The position numbers and the translations under genes are program-made. From an uncultured Lachnospiraceae bacterium (GTDB taxonomy: Bacteria > Bacillota > Clostridia > Lachnospirales > Lachnospiraceae), in the NCBI GenBank assembly GCA_902780385.1, contig CACZFF010000005.1, positions 62,001-126,000 on the forward strand: a stretch of 64,000 nt of DNA, in the 5' to 3' direction. Below are positions 1 through 9,877 of the stretch, in pieces (position 1 is the first letter of the stretch; every line of letters begins with the position of its first letter). Below the pieces are notes generated by a model, which saw only the letters and a program-made list of their open reading frames with translations, was not told where the DNA came from and did no database searches.

Positions 1-708
1 CTTCCCTTCCGCGACGGAACGGCGGAACTTCTGCCTGCGCCGCACCTGACCAGGCGAGAGGCTCATCCAGCTGCGGGAACGCATGTACAAAAGGACAACG
101 TTCAAAAGCGCTGCAGCGATCACGAAACGCTCGGCGCTGTTTCCTGTGATCATACTCAACACCAGAAAACCGGCATCGACCCAGCCCAGATACTTGACCT
201 TGATCGGAAGGACAAAAAACAGATACACCTGCGCCTCCGGGAAAGTCAGGGCAAAAGCCAGGAAGATAGACATATTAATATAGTAGGTGCTGAAATAGGA
301 AGCGCCGTATTTGCTCAGCGTCGCAAGCTCGATCCCCGACAGACCGCTCAGCCTAAGGAAGATCATCCAGCAGAAGGCGCTCAGGATCGTCAGGAAAATG
401 CCCAGGAAAATATAAACATTATATTTATAGTCTCCCCAGACTCTCTCCAGCGAAACACCGATACTGTAGTAAAAATACAGCATGATCGCGACAAAGAAGA
501 GATTTCCTCCGCCCTCCGGCGGGACCAGCAGCCATGATAAAATACGCCAGAACTGTCCGTGCAGAAGAGCCGTCACATCCAATACAAGCAGAGAAAAAAT
601 CTCCGGCCGCACATAATACAGTACATATCCGATGATATAGAGAACTACCAGCTTCAGCGACAGATTGCTGACAGCATACCTGCCGAATTTCTTTTCAAAA
701 TTACTCAT
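1..708 (-). CDS. Rhomboid-like multispanning membrane protein (3' end outside window)
   Basis: The reading frame is open from an ATG at 708 to the window edge (236 codons, no stop). CGGAGG sits just upstream of the ATG. At least five hydrophobic segments are visible. The N-terminal stretch LLHGQFWRILSWLLVPP resembles the region after the first helix of rhomboid-fold proteins, and VLPIKVKYLGWVDAG resembles the matching loop of Clostridia rhomboid-like proteins. No GxSG catalytic serine motif is visible, so it may be a non-proteolytic rhomboid relative. It diverges from the activase gene. The family assignment is inferred from overall pattern only. Confidence 0.55.
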   Translation of the reverse strand, partial: MSNFEKKFGRYAVSNLSLKLVVLYIIGYVLYYVRPEIFSLLVLDVTALLHGQFWRILSWLLVPPEGGGNLFFVAIMLYFYYSIGVSLERVWGDYKYNVYIFLGIFLTILSAFCWMIFLRLSGLSGIELATLSKYGASYFSTYYINMSIFLAFALTFPEAQVYLFFVLPIKVKYLGWVDAGFLVLSMITGNSAERFVIAAALLNVVLLYMRSRSWMSLSPGQVRRRQKFRRSVAEGK

Positions 709-798
709 CAGTTTCCTCCGAAACAAATTGTCCGCGCCTTTTTTACCGGCACATTGTCTTACAGCATTTTATCATCCGGCATTGGGATTGTAAATGCC

Positions 799-836
799 GG
801 GGAGACAGGGGACGGTTCTATGTCTCCCTGTCTCCC
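799..836. repeat. GGGACGGT-family palindromic repeat
   Basis: Arms GGGAGACAGGG (800-810) and CCCTGTCTCCC (826-836) form a perfect 11-bp inverted repeat around GACGGTTCT. The same GGGACGGT core recurs at 31.6, 37.6, 40.4 and 61.6 kb. It lies between two divergent genes. Confidence 0.6.
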
Positions 837-855
837 GGAATCAAAATGTGTATCG

Positions 856-884
856 TTGATTTTTGGAGGTTAATACATTATAAT
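856..884 (+). promoter_or_regulatory. Sigma-A type promoter for the activase gene
   Basis: TTGATT (856-861) and TATAAT (879-884) are separated by 17 bp. The leader to the TTG start is about 145 nt and contains a small hairpin at about 959-983. Confidence 0.55.
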
Positions 885-1033
885 CATAAGTTCAGAAATA
901 ATCACAGAAAATATCATAAGCAAAGAATCAACTCCCGGCGAATGATGCTTCTTATGTGTTCAGTACCCCTGAAGGGTCCTGAATATTTATATTTGCGATA
1001 CTTCTTAAACTTGACCGAAAGGAGCCATCACCT

Positions 1034-4000
1034 TTGATTGCAAAAGATTTCACACTTGGAATAGATATCGGATCCACGACCGTCAAAATTGCCATTCTGG
1101 ACCCGTCTTATAAAATCATGTTTGCCGATTACCGCCGGCATCATGCGGACATCCAGGGAACCCTGCGTGCACTGGTACAGGACGCCCATGAAAAGCTGGG
1201 TGATATCACCGTCCATCCCGTCATCACGGGTTCCGGCGGACTGACACTGGCGACACATCTTCAGGTCCCCTTTGTCCAGGAAGTCGTGTCTGTATCCACC
1301 GCCCTGGAGAAGATCGCGCCCAAAACCGACGTGGCGATCGAGCTGGGCGGCGAGGACGCCAAGATCATCTATTTTGAAAACGGCAGCATCGAGCAGCGAA
1401 TGAACGGTATCTGCGCAGGCGGCACCGGCTCCTTCATCGACCAGATGGCCAGTCTTCTGCAGACTGACGCGGCGGGACTCAACCGCTACGCCCGCGGCTA
1501 CCGCTCTCTCTATACCATCGCGGCCCGCTGCGGTGTTTTCGCCAAATCCGACATCCAGCCCCTGATCAATGAAGGCGCCACCAAGGAAGACCTGGCCGCC
1601 TCAATTTTCCAGGCGGTTGTCAATCAGACCATCAGCGGCCTGGCCTGCGGCAAGCCCATCCGCGGACACGTCGCTTTCCTGGGCGGCCCCCTTCACTTCC
1701 TGCCGGAACTGAAGGCTGCCTTCGTGCGCACTCTGAATCTGGACGACGAGCACACCATCGATGTGGACAACTCCCATCTTTTTGCCGCCATGGGCAGCGC
1801 CATGAACGCTCAGGAGGACAATTTTGTTCTCCTCTCCGAAATGGCAGAGCGTCTCTCCGGAAAGCTCCACATGGAGTTCGAGATCGGGCGCATGGATCCT
1901 CTTTTCTCCTCGCAGGAGGAGTACGATGAATTCTGCCGCCGCCATGAAAAGGCCCGCGTACAGCGCGCGGACCTCTCCGATTACCACGGAAACTGCTTCC
2001 TGGGTATCGATGCCGGCTCCACGACCACCAAGCTTGCCCTGGTCGGCGAGGACGGCTCTCTCCTTTACTCTTTTTACAGCAATAATAACGGCAGCCCGGT
2101 CAGGACTGCGATTTCTTCCATGGCGGAGATCCACCGCCTGCTGCCTCCGGACGCGAGAATTGTCCGCAGCTGCTCCACAGGCTACGGTGAAGCCCTGCTC
2201 AAGGCAGCCTTCCTTCTGGACGAAGGAGAGGTCGAGACCATCGCCCACTACTATGCGGCCGCTTTCTTTGACCCTGAAGTCGACTGCATCCTGGATATCG
2301 GCGGACAGGACATGAAGTGCATCCGCATCAAAAACCATGCGGTCGACAATGTCCTGCTCAATGAGGCATGCTCCTCGGGCTGCGGTTCCTTTATCGAGAC
2401 CTTCGCCAAATCCCTCAACTTCTCAGTCCAGGATTTCGCAAAGGCCGCCCTGTTCGCAGAGCATCCCATCGATCTGGGAACCCGCTGCACCGTTTTCATG
2501 AACTCCCGCGTCAAACAGGCGCAGAAGGAAGGCGCGGATGTCTCCGACATCTCCGCAGGCCTTGCCTATTCTGTCATCAAAAACGCCCTCTTCAAGGTCA
2601 TCAAGGTATCCGATGCCTCCCAGCTGGGCAAAAACATCGTCGTCCAGGGCGGCACCTTCTACAATGACGCCGTCCTGCGCAGCGTGGAGACCATCTCCGG
2701 CGGACAGGTCACCCGTCCCGACATTGCCGGCATCATGGGTGCCTTCGGTGCGGCCCTGATCGCCCGCGAGCGCTATAACGGCAGGCAGAAGACAAGCATG
2801 CTGTCCTTTGAGGAGATCGAGAATCTCCAGTTTGAGACGACACTTACGACCTGCGGGCGCTGCACCAACAACTGCAGACTGACCATCAACCACTTCCTGC
2901 GCGGTGAGAGCACTGACATGACAGACAACGCCTCTGTCTTTGAGGAGTCCGTCCCCGTCACCGGCGAGGGCGCAGGCCGCAAAAAGGAGGCCGGCCTCGC
3001 AGCCCGTGCCCTGGAGACAGGCCGCGGCGTAGCGGACCGCGCTGCAAAGGCCATTGAGGAGAGCGCCATCGGCGAGGCTGCAGGGCGTGCAAAAGACTCT
3101 GCCTTTGAGACGGCCGGGCGTGCGAAAGATTCCGCCCTGGAGACCGCCGGACGCGCTGCAAAGGCCATTGAAGAAAGTGCCATCGGCGGTGCTGCTACCA
3201 GAGCCTTCGAAACGGCGGGACGTGCCAGGGAAACCGCCCTGGAGACTGCCGGACGCGCAAGGGAAACTGCTCTGGAGACTGCCGGAAGAGCAAAGGAAAC
3301 TGCCCTGGAGACCGCCGGAAGAGCCAGGGAAACCGCCCTGGAGACCGCAGAGCGCGCCAAAGACACTGCTCTGGAGACTGCCGGACGCGCTGCAAAGGCG
3401 CTGGGAGTCGAGTCCTTCGACGACAGCGATGCCAGACATACCGGCGAAGATAAGCGGAATAAGGAAAGCAGAAAGTCCAAAGAGGACAGAAAAGCCAAAG
3501 AAGAAAAGAAAAACAAGGAAGACAGAAAGAACCGGGATGGCAGAAAGGAAAAAGCTGCTCCTGCCCAGGAGCGCCTGTTTATTTCCGGCAACCGGTGTGA
3601 GCGCGGTCTGGGTAAAGAAGCGACACAGAACAACATGCCCAACCTCTACAAATATAAGCTGGGCAGGATTTTCGGCTATCGCCCTCTTTCTGTCAGCGAG
3701 GCTCACCGCGGAACAGTCGGAATCCCCCGTGTCCTGAACATGTACGAAGACTACCCCTTCTGGGCGACCTTCTTTACAAAGCTGGGCTACAGGGTGGTCC
3801 TCTCCCCGCTGTCAACACACAGGATCTACGAGATGGGTATCGAGTCCATACCCAGCGAGTCCGCCTGCTATCCGGCCAAGATTGCCCACGGGCATGTCAT
3901 GTGGCTCATCGAAAAGGGCGTGGATTTCATCTTCTATCCGTCCCTCTTCTACGAGCGCCCGGAGTTTGCCTCCTCGGACAACCACTACAACTGCCCGATC

Positions 4001-6172
4001 GTCACCTCCTACCCGGAGAACATCCGCAACAACGTCGAGGAGATCACGGACGGCAAGGTCAGATTCCGCAATCCCTTCATGGCCTTCACCAGCGTTCATA
4101 CCATTACAGACGCGATGGTAAAGGAATTCGGGGATGAGATCCCTGCTGAAGAGATCCGGGCCGCCTGTGCCGCCGGCTGGGAAGAGCTCGAGCAGTCACG
4201 CAGAGATATCCGCAAAAAGGGCGAGGAAGTCCTCAAATACATGGAGGAAAACCACGTCAAGGGTATCGTCCTGGCCGGCCGCCCCTATCATATCGACCCT
4301 GAGATCAACCACGGCATCCCGGAGATGATCACCTCCTACGGTATTGCAGTCCTCTCCGAGGACTCCATCTCCCACCTGTCCACACCGGACCGGCCCATCA
4401 CCGTCCTGGATCAGTGGATGTATCACTCCCGTCTGTATGCAGCCGCCAACTATGTGCGCCTGCGCGACGACCTGGAAATGATCCAGCTCAACTCCTTCGG
4501 CTGCGGTATTGACGCCGTCACGACAGACCAGGTCAACGACATCCTGGCAGGCTCCGACAAGATCTACACCTGCCTCAAGATCGACGAGGTCAACAACCTG
4601 GGCAGTGCCCGCATCCGCGTGCGCTCCCTGATCGCCGCCATCCGCATCCGCGATGAAAAGAACACCAGACGCAGCATCCGCTCTACGGCCATCAAAAAGG
4701 TCCCCTTCACGGTGGAAATGCGCAAAAATTACACCATCCTCTGCCCGCAGATGTCGCCCATCCACTTCGACCTTCTCGAACCGGCTGTGCGGGCCTGCGG
4801 CTACAACCTGGTGATCCTGCCCAACGACAACCGCCGCGCCGTCGATTTCGGCCTCAAGTATGTCAATAATGACGCCTGCTATCCGTCCCTCTTCGTCGTC
4901 GGGCAGATCATGGAGGCACTTGACTCCGGCAAATATGATCTGGACAGGACAGCCGTTCTGATGACCCAGACCGGCGGCGGCTGCCGCGCCTCCAACTATG
5001 TCGGCTTTATCCGCCGCGCACTGACAAAGGCCGGTATGGGCCAGATTCCCGTTGTCTCGGTCAACATGTCCGGCCTTGAGGAGAACCCCGGCTTCAAGCT
5101 TGACCTCAAACTTATCACACGCGCGGCCTATGCCATCGTCTTCGGTGATGTCATGATGCGCTGTGTCTACCGCATGCGCCCCTATGAACTGAAAAAGGGC
5201 AATGTGGAAGCCAAACATCAGAAATGGGTGCAGATCTGCACTGATTTCCTGACAAAGACAAACGGTCTCAACCTGCCCAAGGTCCAGCGCCTTGCCGTTC
5301 AGATGATCCGTGACTTCGACTCGATCCCGATCCGCGAAGAGCGCAAGCCCCGCGTCGGCATCGTCGGTGAGATCCTGGTCAAGTATGCGCCCGCGGCCAA
5401 CAACTATCTGGTAGACCTCCTTGAGAAGGAAGGTGCGGAGGCCACTGTTCCCGACCTGATGGGCTTCATGCTCTACTGCTTCTACAATCAGGTTTACAAG
5501 GCGGAATACCTGGGCACCAGCAAAAAGACTGCGCAGAAGAGTACGCTGGGCATCCGTGCCATCGAAGCGGCTCTGCGCCCCATCTACAGGGCCTATGAAA
5601 AGAGCGTCCACTTCGACGCTCCCGCCAGCATCTACGAACTGGTAAAATTCGCCGAGCCCATCGTCTCCATCGGAAATGAGACCGGTGAAGGGTGGTTCCT
5701 GACCGGCGAGATGATCGAGCTGATCAAAGACGGTGTCGAGAACATCGTCTGCATACAGCCCTTCGGATGCCTTCCCAACCACGTGGTCGGCAAGGGCGTC
5801 ATCAAAGCCATCCGCAGAGAATACCCGCTGGCAAACATCGCTGCCATAGACTATGATCCGGGTGCCAGCGAAGTCAACCAGCTCAACCGCATCAAGCTCA
5901 TGCTCGCCACTGCCCAGAAGAACATGGAGAAAAAGAAAGCCGGGATCCTTCCCGGCGCCGGCGCTGCATCAGATGCCTCTTCGGATTACAGGCCGGATGA
6001 ACGTGTCGCCATGGAGACCGCACCCGAGATTGACAGCGAAAACGCCTCCATCGGCTGTGTTCCCGATACAGACGCAGACAGAGCACAGGCAGACAGCAGC
6101 TCTTCCGCAAAGAAGAGTTCCCGCACCAGCCGCAAAAAACGCGGTCTGGCCGGCTTTTTCTTCAGAAAATAA
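1034..6172 (+). CDS. 2-hydroxyacyl-CoA dehydratase activase, double ATPase plus DUF2229 fusion
   Basis: This 1712-residue protein starts at TTG 1034, with AAAGGAG at 1018-1024. Residues about 8-260 and 325-575 are two BadF/BadG/HgdC-type ATPase domains (GIDIGSTTVK and GIDAGSTTTK). The first has Cys127 and Cys166, the positions that hold the [4Fe-4S] cluster in the known HgdC activator. The second keeps the pair in EACSSGCGSF and GTRCTVF. From about residue 860 the protein matches the DUF2229/COG3580-3581 region common in these large activases. Residues about 640-845 are an inserted low-complexity linker: alanine-rich 11-mers followed by a K/E-rich tract. Family members use ATP to reduce a partner dehydratase. 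No dehydratase is encoded nearby, so the substrate is unknown. An Asp/Ser-rich tail ends in a basic patch. Confidence 0.85.
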   Translation: MIAKDFTLGIDIGSTTVKIAILDPSYKIMFADYRRHHADIQGTLRALVQDAHEKLGDITVHPVITGSGGLTLATHLQVPFVQEVVSVSTALEKIAPKTDVAIELGGEDAKIIYFENGSIEQRMNGICAGGTGSFIDQMASLLQTDAAGLNRYARGYRSLYTIAARCGVFAKSDIQPLINEGATKEDLAASIFQAVVNQTISGLACGKPIRGHVAFLGGPLHFLPELKAAFVRTLNLDDEHTIDVDNSHLFAAMGSAMNAQEDNFVLLSEMAERLSGKLHMEFEIGRMDPLFSSQEEYDEFCRRHEKARVQRADLSDYHGNCFLGIDAGSTTTKLALVGEDGSLLYSFYSNNNGSPVRTAISSMAEIHRLLPPDARIVRSCSTGYGEALLKAAFLLDEGEVETIAHYYAAAFFDPEVDCILDIGGQDMKCIRIKNHAVDNVLLNEACSSGCGSFIETFAKSLNFSVQDFAKAALFAEHPIDLGTRCTVFMNSRVKQAQKEGADVSDISAGLAYSVIKNALFKVIKVSDASQLGKNIVVQGGTFYNDAVLRSVETISGGQVTRPDIAGIMGAFGAALIARERYNGRQKTSMLSFEEIENLQFETTLTTCGRCTNNCRLTINHFLRGESTDMTDNASVFEESVPVTGEGAGRKKEAGLAARALETGRGVADRAAKAIEESAIGEAAGRAKDSAFETAGRAKDSALETAGRAAKAIEESAIGGAATRAFETAGRARETALETAGRARETALETAGRAKETALETAGRARETALETAERAKDTALETAGRAAKALGVESFDDSDARHTGEDKRNKESRKSKEDRKAKEEKKNKEDRKNRDGRKEKAAPAQERLFISGNRCERGLGKEATQNNMPNLYKYKLGRIFGYRPLSVSEAHRGTVGIPRVLNMYEDYPFWATFFTKLGYRVVLSPLSTHRIYEMGIESIPSESACYPAKIAHGHVMWLIEKGVDFIFYPSLFYERPEFASSDNHYNCPIVTSYPENIRNNVEEITDGKVRFRNPFMAFTSVHTITDAMVKEFGDEIPAEEIRAACAAGWEELEQSRRDIRKKGEEVLKYMEENHVKGIVLAGRPYHIDPEINHGIPEMITSYGIAVLSEDSISHLSTPDRPITVLDQWMYHSRLYAAANYVRLRDDLEMIQLNSFGCGIDAVTTDQVNDILAGSDKIYTCLKIDEVNNLGSARIRVRSLIAAIRIRDEKNTRRSIRSTAIKKVPFTVEMRKNYTILCPQMSPIHFDLLEPAVRACGYNLVILPNDNRRAVDFGLKYVNNDACYPSLFVVGQIMEALDSGKYDLDRTAVLMTQTGGGCRASNYVGFIRRALTKAGMGQIPVVSVNMSGLEENPGFKLDLKLITRAAYAIVFGDVMMRCVYRMRPYELKKGNVEAKHQKWVQICTDFLTKTNGLNLPKVQRLAVQMIRDFDSIPIREERKPRVGIVGEILVKYAPAANNYLVDLLEKEGAEATVPDLMGFMLYCFYNQVYKAEYLGTSKKTAQKSTLGIRAIEAALRPIYRAYEKSVHFDAPASIYELVKFAEPIVSIGNETGEGWFLTGEMIELIKDGVENIVCIQPFGCLPNHVVGKGVIKAIRREYPLANIAAIDYDPGASEVNQLNRIKLMLATAQKNMEKKKAGILPGAGAASDASSDYRPDERVAMETAPEIDSENASIGCVPDTDADRAQADSSSSAKKSSRTSRKKRGLAGFFFRK
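3107..3402 (+). repeat. In-frame 33-bp tandem repeats coding LEA-like 11-mers
   Basis: Within the activase gene, residues 692-790 hold about nine units related to ETAGRARETAL, encoded by similar 33-bp units. Two units are spaced out by an AKAIEESAIG segment. A strongly basic K/E/R/D stretch follows. The composition (Ala, Lys/Arg, Glu, Thr) resembles group 3 LEA 11-mers and predicts an amphipathic helix. Confidence 0.85.
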
Positions 6173-6219
6173 AACACATACAAAAAACATACCAGATAGA
6201 AACATATTGATCTACACAC

Positions 6220-6256
6220 AAAAAAAGCTCCGGCGGTCACAGCCTGGGCTTTTTTC
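6220..6256 (+). terminator. Intrinsic terminator after the activase gene
   Basis: AAAAAAGCTC pairs with GGGCTTTTTT, giving a 10-bp stem with a T-run. Confidence 0.6.
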
Positions 6257-6275
6257 ATTGCTTACGCGCACAAAG

Positions 6276-6336
6276 AAGGAAGAGTATTCATCTGCCGTCT
6301 TTTCCAACGGTCTTACTACGACGAATACTCTTCCTT
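6276..6336. repeat. 14-bp perfect inverted repeat
   Basis: AAGGAAGAGTATTC (6276-6289) and GAATACTCTTCCTT (6323-6336) are exact reverse complements around a 33-nt loop. There is no T-run, so it is not a standard terminator. Confidence 0.7.
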
Positions 6337-7130
6337 AGAAAACACCATCCAATGGACTTTCCTCCTTTTTGTCTGGCTGCCCGCTCTCTTTCCTCTTCAT
6401 CTTTTGTACTGATTGTACTGTGATGCCCGCATTCAGATCTACGCTGCACTCTCTGGTGCTTTCTCCGGATCTACAGCTGCTTTCCTGGATTACAATCCTT
6501 CAGAAACTTACCTTCCAACGTCCTTCCTCTACTGTCTGATCGATGCGATGATCCGAAAGAGGACTGTCCCATCCTGTTTCCCATCCTGCATCTTTCCGGT
6601 TTCCGATTTCAGATTATGTCGGGTTTTTATTCATCCGGTGAATCCGCTCTTCAGATCTGTGATCTTTCAAAATATCCGATGCTGTGATTCATCACTTCTC
6701 TTTGTGTACTCAATTGCGGAACTTATTCAATTGTAACTGATTAATGGAGCTGTTAATAACTGCTTTCGGTGGCATTTACCTCCCTTTCTCTTCTTTTTTT
6801 CCGCCTCCTGACTGCCTGTCGGGATGTTCGAAATATGTGGGAGAAACCGGCGGCTGTCTGCCTTCCTGATTTCATCCTGCGAAACTGCTCTTTGAAGCAG
6901 CTTCCATGCGGAGAGTCCTTTGAGACTGTCCGGTTATTCGAAGCGGTCTCCGCTGGCGTCTGTGCCTGTTTAAAAGAAGATTGATCGGTGAGCTTCTCGT
7001 CACCTTCTCTTGAAGTACTTTATGTGTTTATTATAGCGACTAACCTGTTATTTGTCAATCAATTACAGAAAAATAATATTAATTATCGGATTATTCAGTC
7101 AATTATATACAATTTATCTTGCTTCCGCTT
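6337..7130. other. Gene-poor stretch, pyrimidine-rich on the plus strand
   Basis: The open frames here (107 and 71 codons, plus strand) lack ribosome binding sites and look random in composition. On the minus strand an AAAAGGAGGAAAG precedes a ten-codon frame at about 6341-6310, which is too short to call. No known RNA family was recognised. Confidence 0.4.
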
Positions 7131-7132
7131 TC

Positions 7133-7224
7133 AATAAGGCAGAAGCGGCCACGCCGCCCTCCAGCCCCCGACCGGCCCGTATCCGCCGTAACCCGGAAAG
7201 TTTCATTACACATGCCGTGTCATG
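7133..7224 (+). repeat. Dispersed intergenic repeat A, copy 1
   Basis: The segment from AAGGCAGAAGCGGC through CCGGCCCGTATCCGCCG aligns along its length with 22491-22602. The copies differ mainly by a long hairpin insert in the second. Its function is unknown. Confidence 0.55.
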
Positions 7225-7225
7225 T

Positions 7226-7257
7226 AAAAAACGGCACCGCTTTCTGAAACGGTGCCG
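7226..7257 (-). terminator. Intrinsic terminator of glyA
   Basis: Read on the minus strand, CGGCACCG and CGGTGCCG form an 8-bp stem followed by TTTTTT, downstream of the glyA stop. Confidence 0.8.
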
Positions 7258-7305
7258 CATAAAGTAAATATTTACCAGTCAGTTCGCTGTCTTCTTAAGA
7301 TGTGA

Positions 7306-8544
7306 TCAATCCAGAGGGTACTTGGCAGTAATCTTTGCGATGATGGCCTTTGCGGGCTCAATGCCTGCCTCTTTGTTCTTGATGACAAGAGAGATTGCCT
7401 CAGCGACCTGATCCATATCTTCTTCCTTGAGGCCGCGGGTTGTGGCAGCAGGAGAACCAAGACGGATGCCGCTGGTCACGAAAGGAGAACGCTGCTCATT
7501 GGGGATGGTGTTCTTGTTGGCAGTGATATGTGCCTCGTCAAGCCACTTCTCGACTTCCTTGCCTGTGAGATCCTGCTTTGTGAGGTCAACGAGCATCAGA
7601 TGGTTGTCAGTGCCGCCGGATACAATATCAACGCCTCTCTTCTTGAGGCCTTCGCAGAGAGCAGCCGCATTGTTGATGACCTGCTGCTGATAGACCTTGA
7701 AGGAAGGATCCAGAGCCTCTTTGAAGCAGACAGCCTTGGCTGCAATGACATGCTCGAGAGGGCCGCCCTGGGTGCCGGGGAAGACGCACTTATTGAAGTT
7801 GTACTTCTTGGCGGTCTCTTCCATGGCAAGGATCATGCCGCCTCTGGGGCCGCGCAGAGTCTTGTGGGTTGTCGTTGTAACAACATCTGCATAGGGGAAG
7901 GGACTCGGATGAAGGCCGGCAACAACCAGACCTGCGATGTGTGCGATGTCAGCCATCAGGACTGCGCCGCAGGCATCAGCTGCTTCACGGAACTTCTTGA
8001 AATCAATGGTCCTGCAGTAAGCGGAAGCGCCTGCAATGATCATTTTGGGCTTTGCTTCAACAGCGATTCTCTTGAGCTCGTCATAATCGATGAAGCCGTT
8101 CTCATCTACTCCATAAGGCACGATATTGTAATAGGTACCGGAGATATTTGCGGCACTGCCGTGAGTGAGGTGTCCGCCCTGGTTGAGATTCATGCCCATC
8201 AGGGTATCGCCGGGCTTAAGGATCGCAAACTCGACTGCAAGGTTTGCAGAAGCGCCGGAGTGAGGCTGCACGTTTGCATAGGTGCATCCGAAAAGTTCTT
8301 TTGCGCGCTCGATGGCGATGGTCTCGACAACATCGATCACCTGGCATCCGCCGTAATAGCGCTTGCCTGAATAGCCTTCCGCGTATTTGTTGGTAAGAGG
8401 GCTTCCCATCGCGGCCATGACAGCCTTGCTGGTCCAGTTCTCGGACGCGATCAGCTCAATATGGTCATTCTGGCGCTGAACTTCCTGTTCGATAGCAACA
8501 GCAATTTCCGGATCAATCCTTCTGACTTCCTCGATTGAATACAT
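7306..8544 (-). CDS. glyA: Serine hydroxymethyltransferase
   Basis: This 412-residue PLP enzyme interconverts serine and glycine while passing the one-carbon unit to tetrahydrofolate. The sequence is typical throughout: [10 protein letters not shown] near the N-terminus, the PLP-lysine region [17 protein letters not shown], and a normal length. The ATG at 8544 is preferred over a longer open frame because AGAAGGGAG precedes it at good spacing and the protein then starts like other GlyA ([13 protein letters not shown]). It appears to be monocistronic, with its own terminator. Confidence 0.97.
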   Translation of the reverse strand: MYSIEEVRRIDPEIAVAIEQEVQRQNDHIELIASENWTSKAVMAAMGSPLTNKYAEGYSGKRYYGGCQVIDVVETIAIERAKELFGCTYANVQPHSGASANLAVEFAILKPGDTLMGMNLNQGGHLTHGSAANISGTYYNIVPYGVDENGFIDYDELKRIAVEAKPKMIIAGASAYCRTIDFKKFREAADACGAVLMADIAHIAGLVVAGLHPSPFPYADVVTTTTHKTLRGPRGGMILAMEETAKKYNFNKCVFPGTQGGPLEHVIAAKAVCFKEALDPSFKVYQQQVINNAAALCEGLKKRGVDIVSGGTDNHLMLVDLTKQDLTGKEVEKWLDEAHITANKNTIPNEQRSPFVTSGIRLGSPAATTRGLKEEDMDQVAEAISLVIKNKEAGIEPAKAIIAKITAKYPLD

Positions 8545-8965
8545 CTGATTCTCCCTTCTGTTACATATATATAGATGTCTATGATCGGATATAAATGCAA
8601 ACATTGCGATGATTTCAAAATATTTACCGTCACAGATTCAAAGTATAGCAAGAAGACTCTCTTTGTGCAAGCGAAAAAAATCCTTAATATATCGGCAATT
8701 TTTCATTTGTTTTTGACGTTTTAATGAATTTTCCTCAAATCTGACCTGTTTGACCTCCGGCCGGACCGGTCTGTTCAGCAGCATCCGGACAAAAAAGCCT
8801 TCCCGCAGTTTTCCCGAAAGGCACATACAATGCCCAATATTATGAACAATTTATAAAGGATGAAAAAAAAATATTGCCATTTTTCTGTCAAAGTTGTAAC
8901 ATGCCTTTAACCATGAAACAGCTGTTTTTTGTCTGACATCAGGTTATGGCATGAGGTTATGATTT
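8545..8965. other. Divergent intergenic region, no gene seen
   Basis: This AT-rich region lies between glyA (minus) and the PAP2-like gene (plus) and should hold both promoters, but no convincing -35/-10 pair stood out. A tetrahydrofolate riboswitch was looked for and not seen. Confidence 0.4.
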
Positions 8966-9715
8966 ATGGTAAAAAGAATGATTACTTCTGCAGGGGGGCG
9001 TTTCACAAAAGCCTTCCCGCTCAGCAAGATCAGAACTGTACGTCCGATGTTCTGCTATATGATCGCTTATCTGGTCTGCTTCGGACTCATAGAGCAATGG
9101 AACCGTCTGCATTACACTGTGATCCATACCGTCGTGGACGATGTGATCCCGTTTTCACCGGTCTTCGTCATACCATATATACTCTGGTTCCCTTATGTGA
9201 CGGTCTTCGCGCTCTTCCTATTGATGAAAAACGAGGACGCCTATCACAGGCTCTGCACGACGCTGGCGATCGGAATGACGGTGTTCATCATCGTTTCCAT
9301 CATCTATCCCAACATCCATCTGCTGCGTCCGGAGACAATGCCGGTTGACAATGTGTTCACACGCATGATTTCAAAGCTCTATCTGGTGGATACGCCGACC
9401 AACCTGACACCCAGCATCCATGTATTCAACAGCCTGGCAATCATTGCCTCAGCCTGGAACTGGAACTGGACAACTGACGACGGGAAGGTCTTCTCCAACA
9501 GGATCCGCAGCCTCTGCCGCGTCTTCCTCACTGTACTCGGAGCCCTGATCACACTGTCCACCATGCTGATTAAACAGCATTCGTTCTCTGATGTAGTGAT
9601 TGCGATCGCACTGTACTTGCTCACACACTTCCTTGTCTACCGTCTGGATTTTGTCTTTATCGGCGGAAAGCGTGTGCGCCGCCCCGCACTTCGTCCGAGG
9701 TCAGCGCGTTCATAA
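8966..9715 (+). CDS. PAP2-family membrane phosphatase-like protein
   Basis: This 249-residue protein has about six hydrophobic segments. It carries two recognisable PAP2 catalytic motifs: NLTPSIHV (PSxH type) at about residues 150-157, and STMLIKQHSFSDVV (xxxxxxHxxxD type) at about residues 198-211. Family members remove phosphate from lipid phosphates such as phosphatidate or undecaprenyl pyrophosphate at the membrane. The first lysine-arginine motif of classical PAP2 enzymes is not obvious, so an inositol-phosphoceramide-synthase-like subtype is possible. Only a weak GAGGT precedes the ATG. A bidirectional terminator separates it from the LCP gene. Confidence 0.75.
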   Translation: MVKRMITSAGGRFTKAFPLSKIRTVRPMFCYMIAYLVCFGLIEQWNRLHYTVIHTVVDDVIPFSPVFVIPYILWFPYVTVFALFLLMKNEDAYHRLCTTLAIGMTVFIIVSIIYPNIHLLRPETMPVDNVFTRMISKLYLVDTPTNLTPSIHVFNSLAIIASAWNWNWTTDDGKVFSNRIRSLCRVFLTVLGALITLSTMLIKQHSFSDVVIAIALYLLTHFLVYRLDFVFIGGKRVRRPALRPRSARS

Positions 9716-9813
9716 GATCCATGTTCATCAATGCTTGATCATATATCTGACTATATATGATCAGACGATATAATCTGACCGCATATAAAAATTTTACTGC
9801 GGGAAAATCCCAT

Positions 9814-9849
9814 AAAAAAAGGATTGCCGTTTGGCCGGCAATCCTTTTT
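9814..9849. terminator. Bidirectional intrinsic terminator
   Basis: AAAAAAGGATTGCCG and CGGCAATCCTTTTT flank a short loop between convergent genes. There is an A-run on one side and a T-run on the other. Confidence 0.85.
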
Positions 9850-9877
9850 CTTTTATTCCCCGGGTCTCTCATTTCTT

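Noticed and set aside
3107-3402. CRISPR-like array of 33-bp repeats
   Set aside because: The units are in frame, contiguous without unique spacers, and code for 11-residue repeats.
2423-5782. Long minus-strand open frames opposite the activase gene (427 and 528 codons)
   Set aside because: They are shadows of the GC-biased codon positions of the real gene; they have no ribosome binding sites or recognisable domains.
6310-6400. GAGGAAAGTCC on the minus strand, a hallmark of RNase P RNA
   Set aside because: The other conserved RNase P blocks are absent around it.
6413-6984. Two plus-strand open frames of 107 and 71 codons
   Set aside because: No ribosome binding sites, odd composition and no similarity recognised.
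8545-8965. Tetrahydrofolate riboswitch upstream of glyA
   Set aside because: The conserved THF motif blocks were not found on the minus strand.
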